Position numbers and translations under genes: made by a program. From contig NC_053392.1 of assembly GCF_905171765.1 (NCBI RefSeq), positions 38,701,114-38,765,113 on the forward strand: 64,000 bases of DNA, written 5' to 3'. The DNA comes from Bufo bufo (Eukaryota > Chordata > Amphibia > Anura > Bufonidae). Below, one piece after another: positions 32,154 to 44,027 of the stretch; position 1 is the first letter of the stretch, and every line of letters starts with the position of its first letter. The notes under the pieces were generated by a model that saw nothing but the letters and a program-made list of their open reading frames with translations, had not been told where the DNA came from and searched no databases.

Positions 32154-35100
32154 ATGCGCAAGGCGAGCAATAAGGGACAGGGAAGTGGCCATGCTGCTGA
32201 TGGTGCATGCAGAGGCCGTGGCCCTGGGCGTAGTGAAACTGTGCCTGCTGACACAGCACAAAAATCACACTCATCCACGATACCTAGCTTCATGTCCCAG
32301 TTTGCAGTGTGGCGCAGGACGCCACTCTCGAAGTCAGACCAGTGTTGCAGCAGATAATGCTTCCAGTCGGTTAAGCACCACCCTGTCTTCCACAAAGTCT
32401 AGTCTCAGTAGCCAAGAGTCTTGTAAACAGAATCCTCATCCTGATTCTCCTTCCTCCCACCATGGAGAGTCTTGCCAAACAAGTGATCCCACACTCGGAT
32501 ATTCCGAGGAGCTGTTTTCATCGCCATTTCATAATTTGGGCCTCTCGCCAAGCCCGCTTGAATAGGGACATGAGGAGATCTAGTGCCCTGATTCTCAAAC
32601 ACTGGAGCATCCAAAGTCAGAAGAAGATGACGGTGGGGAACGGCAATTATTGTTTCACGAGGGTGGATGATGATGATGAGACACAGTTGCCAATAAGTCA
32701 ACGGCAATAAGTGTCTCAAGAGGTTGATGATGAGGATGAGACACAGTTGTCAATAAATGAGGTTCTTGTTAGGTAAACAAGTCAGGAGGATGACCAGAGT
32801 GAGGAAGTGAAAGAGGAGGTGGTGGACCATGAAATCAATGACCCAACCTGGGAAGGTGGCAAGCCGAGTGAGGACAGCAGTAAAGAGGGGGATAAATCCG
32901 CAGCACCGCAATAGGCTGAAAGAGGCAGTGGGGTGGCAAAAGGTAGAAGGCAGGCCAAACCAAACAGGCCCGCAACTGTTCCTCGGAGCACCCCCTTGCA
33001 GCAATCTCCCTTGCCAAGGGGTAGGTGTTCCACAGTCTGGCGCTTTTTTGAGGAAAGTGGGGACGATAAAAGAATTGTAATTTGCAACCTGTGCCATACT
33101 AGCAACGTCACCACCACCAGCATGATCCGCCACATGGCATCAAAGCACTCTAATAGGTGGGCTGAACGACTGAGTCCACAACCAGTGTCTGGGGGTCACA
33201 CCACTGCCTCCTCTTCCCCTGTGTTACGTGCTGGCCGATCCAGTGTCCAAGACTCAGGCCCGGATGCCTCCTGCCCTGCACCTGGACCTTCGAAAGCACC
33301 ATCAGCTAGCACATCCACTTCTGTGTCCCAGCACAGCGTACAGATGTCTATACCCCAGGCCTTTGAACGAAAGCGCAAATACCCAGCCACCCACCCACAG
33401 ACCATAGCACTAAATGCACACCTTTCCAAATTGCTAGCCCTGAAAATGTTGCCATTTAGGCTTGTGGACACTGAGGCTTTCCCCTTCTCCTCCGCCTCCT
33501 CCTCCACTTCCACCTCTGAATTATCATCTTGCAGCACCAGTCAGACATTAGTCAGTAGCTGGAAGCAGTGTAGCACTGCAGTGGAGAAGCGGCAACAGGC
33601 CCTGCTTGAACTGATCTGCTTAGGTCACAAACAGCACACCGCTGCAGAGCTCTGGCAGGGGATAAGGGACCAGACTGAGCTGTGGCTCTCGGCACTCAAC
33701 CTAGAACCAGGCTTGGTTGTGTCTGAAAATGGCTGTAACTTGGTGGCGGCTTTGGAGCTCGGCAAGCTCACACACATACCATGCCTAGCCCACATTTTCA
33801 ACCTAGTGGTTCAGCGGTTTCTCAAAACCTACCCCAATTTGCCTGAGCTACTGGTTAAGGTGTGCCGCGTGTGTGCCCATTTCCGCAAGTCGTCGACAGC
33901 TTCTGCCGGTCTGGCAATGCTGCAGCAGCGCTTGCAAATGCCAGGTCCCCGACTATTGTGCGATGTGAGCACGCGCTGGAACTCGGCGTTCCACATGTTG
34001 GCCAGGCTTTGTGAGCAGCAGAGGGCAGTAGTGGAATACCAGCTGCAACATGGTCGTCGCCTCTCCAGTCAGCTTCCGCTCTTCACAAGTGACGAGTGGG
34101 CATTGATGTCTGACCTCTGTTAGGTTTTATGTAGCTTTGAGGAATCAACACAGATGGTGAGAGGCGATAATGCTATTATCAGCGTAATCATCCCACTCTC
34201 ACTGCTCACAATTAAGGCGGAGGTGTAAATAGGGGAAGACGGTACACAGGGTGATAGCCAGACCACCCTCATTTCGAATTCTCAGTGCAAATTGGATGAT
34301 GAGGAGGAGGAGCAGGAGACATTTGCTTCCGAAACAGAGGGTAGTACCCATGAAAGTTTTATTCTATCTGTTCAGTGTGGATGGGTAGAAGAGGAGGAAG
34401 AGGATAAGGAGATTGAGAGTCATCCTCCTGATGAGGACAGCGAAGTCTTGTCTGTTGGGACTCTGGCACACATGGCTGACTTTATGTTAGGCTGCCTTTC
34501 CCGTGACCCTCGTGTTGTGCACATTTTTGCCAACACCGATTACTGGTTGTTCACCCTTCTCGACCCCCGCTACAAAGAGAACTTCTCATCTCTCATTCCT
34601 GTGGTGGAGAGGAAGAGCAAAATGGTGCAATACCAGAAGGTCCTTGTGGAAAAATTGCTCCAAAAATTTTCAGCTGACAACGCTGGGTGCAGAGTACGTA
34701 TTTCCTTGGGCAACTGAGGAGGGGAGACGAGGGGCACACACAGCAGTTCCAAAAGAGCCAGGGCAACACTCTCCAAGGCCTGGGACAGTTTTATGACAGC
34801 CCGCCAGCACCCTCAACCTGATGCGTGGCCTAATGTCACAAGGAGGGAAAATCTTTGGAAGATGGTAAAGGAGTATGTAGCAGACCATGTCAGTGTCCTC
34901 AGTGATCCCTGTGTGCCTTACAGCTATTGGGTGTCCAAGCTGGACACGTGGCATGTGCTGGCCCTCTACACCTTGGTGAAGCTGGCCTGCCACACCACCA
35001 GCGTTTTGTCAGAGCGTGTGTATTTGGTGCTCCTGTGGGGCATAATAACTGATAAGCGCATCTTCCTGTCAACTGAAAATGCTGACCAGTTGACTCTTAT

Positions 35101-35161
35101 AAAAATGAACAAGGCCTGGATTGCCCCTGACTTCTCTACTCCACCAGAGGAAAGTGGTTGA
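32154..35161 (+). pseudogene. hAT-E transposase, decayed and internally deleted
   Basis: Start MRKASNKGQG as in hAT-A. An open stretch at 32933-34123 includes a BED finger (WRFFEESGDDK..CNLCHTSN..SMIRHMASKH), FERKRKYPATHPQT, then a direct jump from FRLVDTEAF to a Ser-rich segment: the TTDTW-containing part of the catalytic core seen in hAT-A and hAT-C is missing at about 33480. It resumes with ENGCNLVAALELGKLTHIPCLAHIFNLVVQRF and RWNSAFHMLARL. Further fragments at 34292-34717 (DYWLFTLLDPRYKENF) and 34793-35161 (YWVSKLDTWHVLALYTL, LSERVYL, FIKMN-like LIKMNKAWIAPDF) complete the C-terminus. Several stops and frameshifts; dead. Confidence 0.85.
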
Positions 35162-35317
35162 ACATAAAGGCACTCTAAATGTGGCTTTTATGGTGTATTG
35201 AATACACTCTATTCCCATGCACCTCTTTCACCACTAAAAAGGGTATATGATTCAATCTCCCTATTCACATACTCCTCCTCCTCCATCATATCAACCTGCT
35301 TATTAGGCTGCCCTCGC

Positions 35318-35795
35318 TCCTAATGTTTTAGAGGATCAGCTCAGCAGCAGGCCCTCACCCATAATGTTTTAGAGGGTCACCAGCAGGCCCTCACCCAAAA
35401 TGTTTTTGAGGATCACCAGCAGGCCCTTAACCATAATATTTTATAGGGTCAGCACAGCAGCAGAACCTTACCTCTAAATTTTTAGATGGTCAGCTCGGCA
35501 GCAGGCCCTCGCCCACAAATTTTTTTAAAAGGTCAGCTCGGCAGCCGGCCCTCACCTATAAGGTTTTAGATGGTCAGCTCGGCAGCAGGCCCTCGCCCAC
35601 AAAATATTTTAGATGGTCAGCTGGGCAGCAGGCCATCACCCCTAATGTTTTAGATTGTCAGCTCAGCAGCAGACCCTCACCCCTAATTTTTTAGATGCTT
35701 AGATCAGCAGCAGGCCCTCGCCCCTAATGTTTTAGAGGGTCACCAGCAGGCCCTTGCGCCTAATGTTTTTGAGGGTCTCCAGCAGGCCAGCAATC
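35318..35795. repeat. ~42-bp minisatellite, about 12 units
   Basis: Units contain GTCAGCTCGGCAGCAGGCCCTC followed by a variable ACCC-AATGTTTTAGA linker; lengths range from about 36 to 46 bp. It is in the hAT-E 3' region. Confidence 0.9.
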
Positions 35796-36376
35796 ATAAT
35801 TTTTCAAGGGTGTGTATGATGCCTTCCTTTATGTGTAATAAAGTGTGTATTGTAGTGGCGGTTCCTTATCATTTTTGGCAGCCCTTTCCCTTAGTGCATA
35901 GGCTTTATGAGTGTAGAAGTCCCACTACCTGAACAATTGTACCACAATGTGAATGAGGCCTTCCTTTATGTGATATACAGGTTGTATCGGAGTGCCTCTT
36001 CCTTGTAATTTTTGGCGGCACTTGAACTTTATATATTCTATTATATAAGTAAATATATTGGAAAGAATGTTTCCTAACAATTCTTTCTCTAAAATCGATT
36101 TTATCTTCGGTTTGGTGCGTATTATTGTCAGTCTGTAAAAGTGGTGTACTACTCGGACAACATTGCTGTTCCTGAACCATTTCAGTGGTGTTTTCATCAA
36201 TTTCTGACCATTTCATGTGAACCAGACACCCTCTCCTCTTCAGAGCAGGGGGTGCCTGGTTTAATGCTCGGGTTCTCCCATTGACTTCCATTGTGCTCGG
36301 GTGCTCGGTAGAGCACCCGAGCATCCTGAGGTGTTCTACTCGAACACCCGAGCACTTTGGTGCTCAACCAACATTA
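35796..36376 (+). mobile_element. hAT-E 3' end and right terminus
   Basis: The sequence closes with palindromic subterminal repeats (GTGCTCGGGTGCTCGG, then AGAGCACCCGAGCA) and a hAT-type end GGTGCTCAACCAACATTA at 36376. The next bases are coding sequence of another hAT, so hAT-E probably inserted into hAT-F. Confidence 0.6.
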
Positions 36377-37007
36377 ATAGTGACAGCTGCATTATCACCA
36401 CTCAACAGAAGGATGACTACTGGCTCTCCACAATGTTATACCCTCGCTACTGTGCTAAAATGGGGGCCTTTTTTACTCCTGCAGAGAAGGAGGGGAAACT
36501 CAACTATATCGAGACATGTAGTTGATGGGTCGCCGTATATGTGAGCCGTTGCCCATCCTAACAAACATCTGACCAGGAGGACCTGTTCGTTCATGTTCCA
36601 TTGCCATGACTGCTGGAAAAGAGTGGGAAGGCCAGGAGCAGAACCAGCTCCATCAGCAGTAACTTAAGTCTGGAGTCTCTAATGAACACTTTTCTTCACC
36701 CGCCTACTGAAGAAACCACCCACCAGCAGGACATGGAGCAGAACCTGACCCAGCAGGTGGTGGCATACTTGAACTGTACCTTGCCACCCCAGATCCAAGA
36801 TCCCCTGGACTACTATGCAGGCAAAATTGATTTGAGGCCGAGTTTGCCCTGGGCAAGCTTTCCTGCCTAGCTAGTATTGTGGCATCAGAGCAGGTGTTTA
36901 GTGTGGTGGGGGGCATAGTTGCCCAAAAGAGAACTCGCATTTCAACACCAACTGTTGAGAGATTAACCTTTATAAAGATGCATCAGGCTAGATCGTTCTG
37001 GCAGTAG
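36377..37007 (+). pseudogene. hAT-F transposase C-terminal fragment
   Basis: Reads QKDDYWLSTMLYPRYCAKMG (about 36405), PLDYYAGKIDLRPSLPW (about 36805), then in a shifted frame ASEQVFSVVGGIVAQKRTRIS and RLTFIKMHQARSF, the hAT dimerisation domain. Two frame changes at least. It is a different lineage from hAT-A to hAT-E by its motif wording. Confidence 0.8.
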
Positions 37008-37089
37008 TGCTATGACTGCAGTGTGCTGCCACACCAGAACATTGTGAAAAATAGCCCATTACATCTGGCAATGTACTTCAGCAACTATT

Positions 37090-37315
37090 CTGATGCCGCC
37101 ACCTGCCTGCTTCCACACACCTGCTGCTCCAACTGCCACTATCTTGTGCTGTTACTGTCACTGCTTGCCACCCTCCCCACTATGTGACTAGGCAACTGTG
37201 TTGACTCCTCATGCTGTTGCCACCCTCCCCACTCTGAGACTAGGCCACTATGTTGACATCTCATGCTGTTGCCACCCTCACCATTTTGTGACCGGGCCAC
37301 TAATGTCCCTGTTTG
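37090..37315. repeat. ~68-bp tandem repeat, three units
   Basis: TGCTGTTGCCACCCTCCCCACT with TGTGACTAGGCCACTATGTTGAC recurs three times in the hAT-F 3' region. Confidence 0.75.
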
Positions 37316-37408
37316 ACCTTGTTGACATTACCGTTTATTTTACCCTGATCTGTCAAAGGAACCGAAAAATGAAAAACATAACACATCCTGTCTTTGGAGA
37401 ATTTATAA

Positions 37409-37617
37409 GGCCTGTATCACATGGTCAGTATTTTGCAACAGAATTTGATCCATGATTTTGAAGCCAAAAGCAGGATTGGGTCCAAAACACAAAAGACATT
37501 CAAATATTTCCATCACATGTTATCTCTGTTTTGGACTCAATCCTGTTTTTGCCTCACCAATAATGATCAAATACTGATGCAAAAAAGTGATGAAATACTG
37601 ACCGTGTGATAGAGGCC
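37409..37617. mobile_element. Palindromic MITE, 209 bp
   Basis: Ends GGCCTGTATCACATGGTCAG and CTGACCGTGTGATAGAGGCC; arms run through most of the element. Duplication is unclear. Confidence 0.7.
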
Positions 37618-37706
37618 ATTAAAGTCCTGCATGCAGGACTTCTTTTCCATCTGAATAAAACTGATTTCAGAGGCAAATGGCCAAAACTCATGCAAATTTT
37701 GCTTTA

Positions 37707-37900
37707 GGCCTCTATCACACGGTCAGTATTTTGCATCAGGATTTGACATGATTTGGGAGCGAGAGTGTGTCCACAACACAGAAGACATGCAAATATTCCC
37801 ATCACGTGTCATCTCAGTTTTGGACCCACTCCTGGTTTTTCGGGCTTTACCAATACTGATCAATTACTGACCAAATACTCACCGTGTGCAGGCGGATGAT
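37707..37900. mobile_element. Second copy of the same MITE family, right end degraded
   Basis: Left end GGCCTCTATCACACGGTCAG, body homologous to 37409-37617, right end diverged after ACCGTGTG. Confidence 0.65.
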
Positions 37901-38459
37901 CAAAAGACAGGATCCGTTTTTTGGGGGTTATTTTTCTGACAGTTCAAGAGAAGGGAAAAATAAACAGTGATGTCAGCTGACACCCTCTCCACTCTGTCAT
38001 GGGCCCTCTACTTGTATCAGCGTGTAACAGAACAGGTTATCTAGCAATCTATGTGGAATCAACTGACGTGTAAAAGGAAAGCGCTCTTTTAATCTATAGT
38101 AGAATTTTGGGCTACTGCACAGTTCTTTATACTTGGTGCTAACATTGACCTGTAAGGCTCAGTTCACACTTCAGTTATTTGGTCAGTTTTTGAGTGAAAT
38201 GTGAATTAAGTCTATGAGTGACGCCTGTCATCTGCCTGTCATACTGGCGCACAGTAACTGTTTTACTACCACAGAGGACAAGCTATTCATGTTTCTGCGC
38301 TGCACAGTGATGTACGCTGAGATACACTCTCTCTGAAGGCTGAGAAATAGCTGATTTATAATGCACTTCATAACCAACTAATTTAGATCAAATAAAAAAA
38401 AAATAGAAAAATTTGGTGAAGCGTCCAAATCAAATTTTTGAAAACTTCACTCATCTCTA
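37901..38459. other. Non-coding, with a hAT-like terminus at its right edge
   Basis: Ends CTTCACTCATCTCTA at 38459, a hAT-type terminal sequence; the matching left end was not found. Otherwise nothing recognised. Confidence 0.35.
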
Positions 38460-38587
38460 CTTGTAACTTAATCAGGTTATCACACAAAAATCATTTATCA
38501 CATATCCACAAGTTAATGCAAGAAAATTTAGACTAGAACCTTCAGAATCACAGATCCATGAAGCAAACATAATTACAAAAAACAAAA

Positions 38588-38765
38588 TGGCTGCACACCG
38601 TTATATATACAAACAATAGATCTAAGAAATGGGGGGTCATTCTAGATAAAAGTGGTACAATACCGACTATAAATGAGTAATGGAAGTTCTTAGCGCACAT
38701 ACATGTCGAGCTAATGACCCCCCTTTATTAGCTCTATTGTTTGTATATATAACAGTGTGCAGCCA
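38588..38765. repeat. Inverted repeat, arms about 55 nt
   Basis: GGCTGCACACCGTTATATAT at left pairs with ATATATAACAGTGTGCAGCC at right, and GGGGGGTCATT with AATGACCCCCC inside. Confidence 0.75.
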
Positions 38766-39195
38766 CGGTGTGGCTGTGATCCTAAAAATGAAAATCTCCT
38801 CTCTAGACTGGTAGTGAGCATGATTATGCACCTTCCATTTTCTTTTATGGGACTGATGGAGTGCTATCATTGTCAGCCCCATAGAAGTGCATGGAATGGT
38901 GGACCAACATGTTCACTACAGTTCCATTCAGAGGGGATTCCGAGACACCCTCATTCTCAGGATAATAGAGTACCAGCATCTGGACCATCATGATCCCATA
39001 TTTATCACGATTTAATGGTCCATAGTTGCAATTGCATGCATAGAGACGTATATTTAGTAACGCAATTTTCCCTAGAATTTAGAGTAGAATTTTTTTAAAA
39101 TTTGGTGCACTAAGTTGGATCAAGTTTCTAACATATTTATGAGGCAGATGTGCTAACAGATTAATACATAGATTAAAACGAAATGGGTATGTGGA
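38766..39195. other. Non-coding spacer
   Basis: No recognisable coding sequence or repeat ends. The 78-codon frame at 38757 has no motif. Confidence 0.4.
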
Positions 39196-39196
39196 C

Positions 39197-39391
39197 TAGA
39201 AATGAGCAAATCAATTTGTTTGCATTTAATTTAAATTTGACCCATATTTTTATTCTGATTGGGTATAATCATAATTTATTCAAATTTCATTGGGTAGAAT
39301 TTTTTCAGAGAGAGAGAGAAAGAAAGAACTTTTATCTCATTTCCCAGCCAAACCAGAACTAAATAAAGTTTAACAAATATGCTCATCCTTA
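39197..39391. mobile_element. Short hAT-like MITE
   Basis: Ends TAGAAATGAGCAAA and TATGCTCATCCTTA are imperfect inverse repeats; flanks ATGTGGAC and TTGTGGAT agree at 6 of 8 bases as an old 8-bp duplication. Confidence 0.5.
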
Positions 39392-39410
39392 TTGTGGATT
39401 AAGATGCTAC

Positions 39411-40273
39411 TGTAACGGCTGTGTCATGGTCTGGTATCGTGGACCATGACACTTTTGCGGTACATGCTTGTTGCTGGTGGCAACATGTTGTTTTTGCATG
39501 TTTTGACACTTCCCCTTTAAGTTGTGTGTCCCTTCCCATCCTGGTGTGCACAGGGTTAAGGCGTGTTTGCTAGGTTTGGTGGGTGTGACCTCAGGCCTCC
39601 TTATATGTTGGGGTGGTGGAACCTGAGGTCAGTTTGATTTTGCTTGTCAGTCTGTGTAGGAGCTCTGCTCCCTGGCTGTATGTAAAAGTCTCTGTGAGCC
39701 ACCCCTATTTGTTATATTGTTTCCCTTGCTCTGTCTGTGTGTCCCCTCCGGCATGTTTCTGTTTTCCCTCTCCCACCTGGTGTATGTTGTTATGGTGTGG
39801 GCCTTGTTTGGAGGTTATTGTGTTGTGGTGTGTTTCCTCTGAAAGGGGGTTGCTTTCCCGGAGGGGTTTAAGCAAACATCTAGACAGTGCGTTTCCGGTC
39901 CATCTCGTCAGCGGCAGGTAAGTTCTGGTAACCTAGGTTGTCTGTTGCCTTTTGTTACTTACCTGCCGTTCGGCTGTGAACCCTGTCTAGTTGGTGGCCA
40001 GCTGCTGGGCTTCTGGAAACACCATGCATCCGTTGTGTAGGATGAATGGGTGGTCTCTGCCCTGTCTTCAGGCTTAGGGCATAGCAGGGATACTAAGGGT
40101 TCTAGGTTGGTAAGCATGAGCCCCCTTACCTTCTGAGGCGGCTCATGCATTAGGAGTTTAGGGAGATCTTCAGGGATGCGTTAGGAGGTGACCTGCTCCC
40201 TGTTCCCTGCTATCCGGCGTAGCAGCGACTGATATTGTACGGTGGGGGGTTAACCCCACTCCCCGCCGTGACA
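39411..40273 (+). mobile_element. Solo LTR, 863 bp, 5-bp duplication GCTAC
   Basis: Starts TGTAACGGCTGTGTCATGG and ends CCCCGCCGTGACA, with GCTAC at both 39406-39410 and 40274-40278. TGT(A/C)ACGGC at the ends is an inverted repeat. No internal retroviral region is present, so this is the product of LTR-LTR recombination. A 5-bp duplication fits Ty3/gypsy or a retrovirus. Confidence 0.88.
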
Positions 40274-40278
40274 GCTAC

Positions 40279-41602
40279 AGCAATATGAAAAAACAGCAAT
40301 ATGTGCAAAGCAAATGTAATTTGCGATATTTATGAGAGGAGAGGCACCCATACGGGCTATATAGAGTTGAGGGCCACCTCCCCTCCAGATATGCACGGCC
40401 CTAAGGCATTCGTGGTATCCGGAGCGGCGGTGGAAGTGACGTCACTAGTGGTTCCCAGCGCGGCATTTTCGAAAATATCAGCAGGGTAATATCGGAGGTA
40501 TGGTGTCTGAATCGGCATGGTGGCGATCGGGGGGTAGGGTACCCACCTCAGGTAAGAGAACTCTTCATCTTCCATTCTCAAAGCATCTTTTCATTTCGTT
40601 TAGGCAGCTCGCGCACCGAAACTCACAGCTCATCTACTTAGGCCTGCAAAACGTCCTTCTACTTAAACAGCGACACCCAGTGGTGATTCAGCGCATAGGC
40701 ATTGTGAGTAGGACAATTCTTGTCATGTTGGGGCCTGCATGGCTTATTTTTAGTTAAAACATTTATATGTGGATATTAAAGGTCTTTTAAGTTTTATAAT
40801 CATCGCAACAGGTTTTTAACGAATCTCAGAATTATTCGATTCGGACAATTCATTAAAGTGTGATTCGACAGCATATATACAGGTACATAGACGGTGTTGT
40901 AGGTAGGTTTTTACAGCACTTGGCGTGAGGTTTCCCGATTATACCTGGGTAACCATGTTAAGGTATTAAAAAAAAAAAAGAAGAAAAAGAAAATAAAAAA
41001 AAGAGGAAAATTTAAATAAAAAATAAAAAATAAAAAAAGTATGTCACGTCTACAGACTCGATGTAAGTCCTGTCACGACTTCAGGCATGCACGATTGTCT
41101 GTCACGTCTACAGACTCGGTGTAAGTCCTGTCACGACTTCAGGCATGCACGATTGTCTGTCACATCTACAGACTCTATGTAAGTCCTGTCACGACTTCAG
41201 GCATGCACGATTGTCTGTCACGTCTACAGACTCGGTGTAAGTCCTGTCACGACTTCAGGCATGCACGATTGTCTGTCACATCTACAGACTCAATGTAAGT
41301 CCTGTCACGACTTCGGGCAAAAAAAAAAAAAAAAAATTCTTGGTGCGAATCTAGTACTTACATAGATTCCATCTCAGCAAGACACACGTGTTTGAGCACG
41401 CATGACCTATCATCATCAGCTAAATTTTAGTTCCCATTCTTAACGCAGTTGTAATCATAACGGTGGTGGTCACGGTTGGGTGAGTTTCAGGTCGGAACAC
41501 TAATTAAAATTCCCCACGATATTGCATTCACGTCCACATTGGGTTAGTGGTTCACAATGTTATTTTCCCGGGGTCAGTTGACAAACCACTTGTCACTTTT
41601 AG
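40279..41602 (+). other. DIRS-2 5' leader
   Basis: Precedes the DIRS-2 gag. It holds a donor-like CAGGTAAGAG at 40551, a polypyrimidine/AG at about 40606, an A-rich tract at 40968-41040 and the tandem array below. Its terminal inverted repeat was not identified. Confidence 0.45.
41043..41316. repeat. 58-bp minisatellite, 4.7 units, alternating variants
   Basis: Unit GTCACGTCTACAGACTCGG plus TGTAAGTCCTGTCACGACT and CAGGCATGCACGATTGTCT. The GTCACGTCT..CGGTG and GTCACATCT..TATG/AATG forms alternate from unit 2, suggesting a two-unit higher-order repeat. Ends in a poly(A) run at 41316-41337. Confidence 0.93.
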
Positions 41603-44006
41603 ATGGAACCCTCTCAGGACGGCAATCCTCAAGCTTCAGCCTTATCACAGGGGAGTGTGGACCTGCAATCTGAAAGAGAGACTGGCTCTTCCTTGAGATC
41701 GTGGACGGTGCCAAGACTCACAGCAGAGTTGTCAAAGAGGGGGATACCGTACCCAGCATCTGCCCAAAAGGCCGAACTTTTCCGTCTCCTTAACTCAGAG
41801 ACTACAGGCCCTAACTCAGAATCAGTCTTTATGTGCACCATTCAGACCTCTTTGACCCAAATGCACGCTGCAATTAACAGTATGGCCTCTTCTATGGCTA
41901 GTTTCAATACTAGACTGGAGGCGGTCGAGAGTAGGGCCTCTATGTCCAGTGCAGGTACTCAACAACCAACTGTCCCAGTTACCCCTGTATCCAACAGTAC
42001 AAGTTCTTCAATTAGCTATCCGAATGTAGCTCCTTCGCACTTCATTCCAGCCAACATAAGAAAAGATATATTAGATGGTAAGGACATTAATCTGGCTTCT
42101 TTACTTATCGCCACCCATGAAGTAAAACTATTGCTTGCGGGGAAGTTTCCGTGATCTTGAAATCCAGGGACACCAGTAGTGTTGAGCGCGAATATTCGAA
42201 TATCTAATTTTTTTAGCGAATATCGGCACTTCGCTAATTCGGGATTATTTTGAATATAGCACTATAAATTCGCTATTTCGAATATTCCTTTTTTTTATAT
42301 TATTTTTTTATTGTTATATTTTTTTCTTTCCCACTTCCCAAAAGTAGTTCTTACCTGTCCTGAGGATTCCTGACTTCGTGGCTGCTCCAGTCAGTGCCCG
42401 TTGCCGGTTCTGCCGACTTCCGTGCTCATAGAGCGTCCCCATGACCATGGGAACGCCTCCATACTAGAATGTACTGTCGGATTTGAGAATTAAGTTGAAA
42501 TCGCAATTCGATTATTATAACTTGAATTAATCGAATTGCGATTTCAACTTTAATTCTAGCAAGCAGACCCATTAGAAACACAGTTCTAAGTTGAAATCGC
42601 AATTCGATTATTATACCTTGAAGTAATTGCATTGCGATTTCAACTTAGCACTGCTATATTCCATATTCGTTAACTTCGTTAATTCTAGCAAGCAGACCCA
42701 TTAGAAACACAGCTCTAAGTTGAAATCGCAATTCGATTATTAGAACTTGAAGTAATCGCATTGCGATTTCAACTTAGACCTGGTTTACTATGGTTGGCTT
42801 GTTAGAATTAGCGAAGATGACGAATATGACGAATGTATTCATCATATTCCTCAAAACGAAGATAACGAAGTATTCTCCATCTTCGTTTTAGCTCCATATT
42901 CGTCAACTTCGCTAATTCTAGCAATCAAATAGGAAATTTGACTATAGAGACAGCTGTGTTTAATTCGCTATGCGATTATATTACTTTGCTTTTTTTTTAA
43001 ATAAATAGAATATTTATAATAATTATCAAGTATTATAATTATTTTATTTATTTTAAAAAAAAGCAAAGTAATATTATCGCATAGCGAATTAAAAACTTAG
43101 CGGTCTCTCTAGTCAACTTTCCTATTTGATTGCTAGAATTAGCGAAGTTGACGAATATGGAGCTAAAACGAAGATGGAGAATACTTTGTTATCTTCGTTT
43201 TGAGGAATATGACAAATACATTCGTCATATTCCTCATCTTCGCTAATTCTAGATATCAAACCAATAGGAAAGTTACCTTAAGTTAAAATCGCAATACGCG
43301 ATTATTTAAATCGCATATTAATCGCAATAACTAGAATAATGACGAATATTCGATTTCGACGAATATGAGACGAATATTCGCGAATTTCATTGAAATCTAA
43401 TATGGCACCTCCCGCTCATCACTAGACACCAGATTAAATAGGAAGCTCAGTATCACAGAATTTGTTCTCAAGTTTAGTCTATATAGGGACGTGATATGCT
43501 CAGTAGCTCCCAATCGTAGAGAGGAACTTGATCTATATTTATATAAAGTAGTTGATCTAGGTCATAAATACGGAGGTTATGCCTTCTATGAGTATCACCG
43601 TTCATATTCAGCTAAAGCAGCAGCCATGTTAGCCCAATTCCAGCACACTCTCGATTGGTCAGTGATTGATACAGAATTATTCTGTCGGCATTTTGCTGGT
43701 CTGAAATTTCCGGCATGCATTAATTGCGGTTCGTATTCCCATTCGGCCGATTGGTGTGCCGCTAATAGCCTACCGTCAACCAGCACACAACCTAGAAACA
43801 CGCCCGACATTCCTCTAGGGAAGATAGTCTCAGGGTTAGACAAACTAGGACGGCCTATCAAATATCTGGGAAAGTACCAAATATGCAATAATTTTAATGC
43901 TTTAGGTTGTTTCTATAGTCAGTGCAGACTATTACATCTTTGCGCTATTTGCTTCAGGGCACCGCCTAGAACAGCATGCCTACAGAAAGGATCCAATCCA
44001 GCATGA
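41603..44006 (+). pseudogene. DIRS-2 gag, split by a MITE and frameshifted
   Basis: MEPSQDGNPQ start at 41603; SAP-like module RSWTVPRLTAELSKRGIPYP at residues 34-53; a Ser/Thr-rich stretch; then IRKDILDGKDINLASLLIA. A frameshift lies at about 42140. Coding continues to 42176, is interrupted by the MITE at 42177-43424, and resumes with RLNRKLSITEFVLKFSLYR, ELDLYLYKVVDLGHKYGG, a C2HC-like CINCGSYSHSADWC and a second Cys/His cluster CNNFNALGCFYSQCRLLHLC. This is the DIRS Gag-like ORF1; it binds element RNA. Ends with a stop at 44004-44006. Confidence 0.85.
42177..43424. mobile_element. hAT-type MITE, 1248 bp, 8-bp duplication GACACCAG
   Basis: Ends TAGTGTTGAGCG at 42177 and CGCTCATCACTA at 43424; GACACCAG at 42169-42176 and 43425-43432. 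The interior is highly AT-rich and composite: three palindromic units with GTTGAAATCGCAATTCGATT (42490-42780), then one large foldback with arms about 42803-43011 and 43033-43250. No coding sequence. Confidence 0.93.
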
Positions 44007-44027
44007 CTAGGCCAGGTTAACATAGAA

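Noticed and set aside
41043..41316. CRISPR-like direct repeats
   Set aside because: Units are contiguous 58-bp repeats without unique spacers, in eukaryotic DNA.
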